Assembly (NCBI GenBank): GCA_030638455.1
Contig: DAOWEP010000099.1
Coordinates: 1-15,370 of the forward strand
Direction: 5' to 3'
From: Gammaproteobacteria bacterium
GTDB taxonomy: Bacteria > Pseudomonadota > Gammaproteobacteria > DAOWEP01
DNA: 15,370 bases
Under the pieces are notes generated by a model. It ran no database searches and was not told the DNA's origin. It saw nothing but the letters and a program-made list of their open reading frames with translations. Every line of letters starts with the position of its first letter. Positions within the stretch are counted from its first letter, which is position 1. Position numbers and translations under genes: made by a program. This document shows, in pieces, positions 13,070 through 15,370 of the stretch.

Positions 13070-13692
13070 GCTAACAACTCCTCCAGGCCCTTCACGGACG
13101 CTTCAGTCATTATTACTTTTTCAGAACCAACCAGATTAACCGGATTCAGTCCCGCCACATCCTCAACAGCTACATGCGGTATATTACGAACGGCCAGAAA
13201 TAAGTTAGCATCCGCATCCTCTGACACGATTAGCACCTTGTTCCTCGCTCCTGCATCACGTAACCCCAACTCATCCAGCTTGGAAACCAGCTCTTTAGTT
13301 TTCGGAGAAGTGACGGAAAATTCCTTCACAACAATTAAACGTTCTTGCCTGACCAGTTCGGATAAAATTGACTGCATAGCAGCCCTGTACATCTTTTTGT
13401 TCAGTTTCTGCGAGTGATCTTGAGGTCTGGCAGCAAATGTTACTCCACCACTACGCCATATAGGACTACGAATAGTACCTGCACGTGCACGGCCTGTTCC
13501 TTTCTGATTCCATGGCTTGGCACCACCGCCTCTTACATCTGAACGATTTTTTTGTGCCCTTGTTCCGGCACGGCCTCCAGCCAGATAGGCAACGACTGCC
13601 TGATGAACAAGACCTTCGTTAAATTCACGGCCAAACGTCTCATCGGACACTTTCAAGCCTGAACCCTTCTTGTTTGCCATTTGAAGTTCCAT
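13066..13692 (-). CDS. rplD: 50S ribosomal protein L4
   Basis: L4 (208 residues from this start) reaches into the exit tunnel and, in E. coli, also represses the S10 operon. The globular part has SDETFGREFNEGLVHQAVVAYLAGGRAGTRAQKNRSDV, the tunnel loop KPWNQKGTGRARAGTIRSPIWRSGG (about 62-86) and the helical part KKMYRAAMQSILSELVRQERLIVV. Two adjacent ATGs exist (13695 and 13692). The second is preferred because it matches the E. coli MEL start and lies six bases after AGGGG. The S10 leader that L4 controls in E. coli cannot exist in the 13-nt tuf-rpsJ gap here. Confidence 0.96.
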   Translation of the reverse strand: MELQMANKKGSGLKVSDETFGREFNEGLVHQAVVAYLAGGRAGTRAQKNRSDVRGGGAKPWNQKGTGRARAGTIRSPIWRSGGVTFAARPQDHSQKLNKKMYRAAMQSILSELVRQERLIVVKEFSVTSPKTKELVSKLDELGLRDAGARNKVLIVSEDADANLFLAVRNIPHVAVEDVAGLNPVNLVGSEKVIMTEASVKGLEELLA

Positions 13693-13704
13693 CATAAACC
13701 CCTG

Positions 13705-14343
13705 TTATGCCTTTACTGCAGGACGGACAATTACATCTCCGCCTTTTGATCCAGGTATAGCACCCTTCACCAGAATAAGATTTTGTTCTGTGTCTACACG
13801 AACTATCTCAAGATTTTGCACGGTAGTTTTTACATTACCCATATGTCCCGCCATCTTCTTGCCCTTGAATACACGTCCAGGTGTCTGACATTGCCCGATA
13901 GAACCCGGGGCGCGATGCGACAGTGAATTACCGTGTGTTGCATCCTGCATGGCAAAGTTATAACGTTTGATAACACCTGCAAAACCTTTACCGATAGAAG
14001 TGCCTGTAACATCAACAATCTGACCAGCCTCAAAGATATCCACTTTGATCTCGGAACCAACCGTAAGGTCTTCACCTTCTCCATCATCAAGACGGGTCTC
14101 CCATAAACCACGGCCTGCTTCAACTCCTGCTTTGGCAAAATGCCCTGCCGCTGGCTTGTTGACCCTCGATGCACGGCGAGTACCCGCTGTTACCTGTACC
14201 CCTCTGTAACCGTCAGTCTCCAGTGTCTTCACCTGAGTAACGCGATTTGGGTCAACATGTATTACGGTAACGGGCTGAGAAATACCGTCGTCAGTGAAGA
14301 CGCGCGTCATTCCTACCTTTCGACCAACCAATCTAATTGCCAT
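13705..14343 (-). CDS. rplC: 50S ribosomal protein L3
   Basis: L3 (212 residues) begins 50S assembly and sends a loop toward the peptidyl transferase centre. MAIRLVGRKVGMTRVFTDDG opens it; the loop region contains HRAPGSIGQCQTPGRVFKGKKMAGHMG, including the Gln of the GQxQ motif methylated by PrmB in E. coli. It ends GDVIVRPAVKA. The frame is open to a TTG four codons upstream (14355), but that TTGGAG stretch is the Shine-Dalgarno itself, six bases before the ATG at 14343, which is therefore the start. It follows rpsJ by 72 nt. Confidence 0.97.
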   Translation of the reverse strand: MAIRLVGRKVGMTRVFTDDGISQPVTVIHVDPNRVTQVKTLETDGYRGVQVTAGTRRASRVNKPAAGHFAKAGVEAGRGLWETRLDDGEGEDLTVGSEIKVDIFEAGQIVDVTGTSIGKGFAGVIKRYNFAMQDATHGNSLSHRAPGSIGQCQTPGRVFKGKKMAGHMGNVKTTVQNLEIVRVDTEQNLILVKGAIPGSKGGDVIVRPAVKA

Positions 14344-14415
14344 TCTTGACTCCAACTTAACTTCGACTTAACTCCAGGAACAATCCCTGAAGATCAGGCC
14401 ATTTATATACTTCAA

Positions 14416-14733
14416 TCAATTCAATTTAATCTGCACATCTACGCCGGCAGCTAAATCCAGTTTCATAAGTGCATCCACTGTTTTATCTGTAGGATCCACG
14501 ATATCCAGCAAACGCTTATGGGTACGCAACTCATACTGGTCACGCGCATCCTTATTAACATGCGGTGAAGTCAAGACCGTAAAGCGCTCTTTCTTTGTAG
14601 GCAGCGGGATCGGACCCAATACCTGCGCACCAGTACGTTTTGCTGTTTCCGATATTTCAAGTGCTGACTTATCGATCAGACGATGGTCAAACGCCTTGAG
14701 ACGTATCCGAATTCTTTGTTTAGTAGATGCCAT
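14416..14733 (-). CDS. rpsJ: 30S ribosomal protein S10
   Basis: S10 (105 residues) assembles into the 30S head and, as NusE, takes part in transcription antitermination with NusB. QRIRIRLKAFDHRLIDKSALEI, KRTGAQVLGPIPLPTKKERFTVL and SPHVNKDARDQYELRTHKRLLDIVDPTDKTVDALMKLDLAAGVDVQIKLN are all conserved. The N-terminus MASTK is two residues longer than in E. coli. The ATG lies only 13 nt after the tuf TGA, with no strong Shine-Dalgarno (GAG only), so its translation may depend on ribosomes finishing tuf. Confidence 0.98.
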   Translation of the reverse strand: MASTKQRIRIRLKAFDHRLIDKSALEISETAKRTGAQVLGPIPLPTKKERFTVLTSPHVNKDARDQYELRTHKRLLDIVDPTDKTVDALMKLDLAAGVDVQIKLN

Positions 14734-14746
14734 ATCGTTTACTCAA

Positions 14747-15370
14747 TCACTCAATAATCTTTGCAACCACACCCGCACCAACGGTACGACCACCTTCACG
14801 AATCGCAAAGCGTAAGCCGTCTTCCATCGCGATCGGGGCAATCAGGGATACGGTCATTTTGACGTTGTCGCCCGGCATGACCATTTCTATACCTTCCGGA
14901 AGATCACAGGATCCCGTTACGTCGGTGGTTCTGAAGTAGAACTGCGGACGATAGCCATTGAAGAACGGGGTATGTCGTCCACCTTCGTCTTTGCTCAGTA
15001 CGTATACTTCTGCTTCAAATTTGGTGTGAGGGGTGATGCTGCCGGGCTTGGCCAGTACCTGTCCACGCTCGACTTCTTCGCGCTTGGTGCCACGTAGCAG
15101 TACACCTACGTTGTCGCCTGCCTGTCCCTGATCCAGTAATTTGCGGAACATTTCTACACCAGTACAGGTGGTCTTGGCGGTTTCTTTGATTCCGATGATT
15201 TCGAGTTCTTCGCCTACTTTGACGACGCCTCGCTCAATACGTCCTGTTACTACGGTGCCACGTCCGGAGATGGAGAATACGTCTTCTACTGGCATCAGGA
15301 AGTCACCATCAATGGCGCGTTCTGGTTGCGGGAAGAAGGTGTCCATGGCTTCAACCAGTTTCATGATAGA
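14747..15370 (-). CDS. tuf: translation elongation factor Tu, C-terminal part, truncated by window edge
   Basis: EF-Tu delivers aminoacyl-tRNA to the ribosome. The visible 207 residues cover the end of the GTPase domain (SIMKLVEAMDTFFPQPERAI), domain II (FSISGRGTVVTGRIERGVVKVGEE, KTTCTGVEMFRKLL) and domain III (ALAKPG-type HTKFEAEVYVLSKDEGGRHTPFF, YRPQFYFRTTDVTG, GGRTVGAGVVAKIIE). The frame continues through the right edge without a start, so the GTP-binding motifs lie outside. It ends with TGA. Position upstream of rpsJ fits the str-S10 arrangement of many bacteria, where fusA would be next. Confidence 0.98.
   Translation of the reverse strand, partial: SIMKLVEAMDTFFPQPERAIDGDFLMPVEDVFSISGRGTVVTGRIERGVVKVGEELEIIGIKETAKTTCTGVEMFRKLLDQGQAGDNVGVLLRGTKREEVERGQVLAKPGSITPHTKFEAEVYVLSKDEGGRHTPFFNGYRPQFYFRTTDVTGSCDLPEGIEMVMPGDNVKMTVSLIAPIAMEDGLRFAIREGGRTVGAGVVAKIIE

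Noticed and set aside
13830..14174. 114-codon minus-strand frame inside rplC in another phase
   Set aside because: It lies wholly within the conserved L3 gene and shows no family features; other out-of-phase minus-strand frames within rpsD, rplO, rplR and rpsC were rejected for the same reason.
14344..14355. TTG start giving L3 four extra residues
   Set aside because: The TTGGAG is the Shine-Dalgarno for the ATG at 14343, and the MAIRLVGRKVGMT start agrees with the family. The same logic rejects TTG at 11259 (rpsC) and 9238 (rplX).
1..15370. CRISPR arrays, tRNA or rRNA genes, insertion sequences, phage or defence genes
   Set aside because: No regularly spaced repeats, transposase motifs, tRNA-like cloverleaf or rRNA segments were seen; the window is almost fully occupied by ribosomal protein genes.

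Overview
The window carries one long block of translation-machinery genes, all on the minus strand. Read in the direction of transcription (right to left) the order is tuf (3' part), rpsJ-rplC-rplD-rplW-rplB-rpsS-rplV-rpsC-rplP-rpmC-rpsQ (S10 group), rplN-rplX-rplE-rpsN-rpsH-rplF-rplR-rpsE-rpmD-rplO-secY-rpmJ (spc group), and rpsM-rpsK-rpsD-rpoA-rplQ (alpha group). A strong intrinsic terminator follows rplQ. Beyond it lies an AT/GC-mixed spacer and then the 5' part of a S-adenosylmethionine hydrolase (DUF62 family) gene that runs off the left edge.

The gene order, the RpoA and SecY sequences, the 101-residue zinc-free S14 and the ATGA/TAATG junctions point to a gammaproteobacterium of moderate GC content. 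I cannot name a genus. tuf sits only 13 nt upstream of rpsJ, so the str and S10 groups are probably continuous here, and there is no room for an E. coli-type S10 leader. The largest gap inside the block (116 nt, rpmJ to rpsM) holds two small hairpins and a weak promoter-like sequence, which fits a separate control region for the alpha group.

Five starts needed attention. rplC, rpsC and rplX begin at internal ATG codons preceded by good Shine-Dalgarno sequences, not at the upstream TTG codons that open the longest frames. rplD most likely begins at the second of two adjacent ATGs. rpmJ is a 37-codon gene that is easily overlooked. rpsS, secY and rpsD use GTG.

Most of the window is ordinary housekeeping sequence, and I found no undescribed system in it. 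The points worth a second look are an S4 protein with a Thermus/Bacillus-type four-cysteine zinc motif in an otherwise gammaproteobacterial operon; the palindrome-rich 324-600 spacer, including a perfect 9-bp inverted repeat over a possible promoter of the SAM hydrolase gene; a triple SxxK repeat at the N-terminus of S17; and short tandem duplications in two intergenic spacers.
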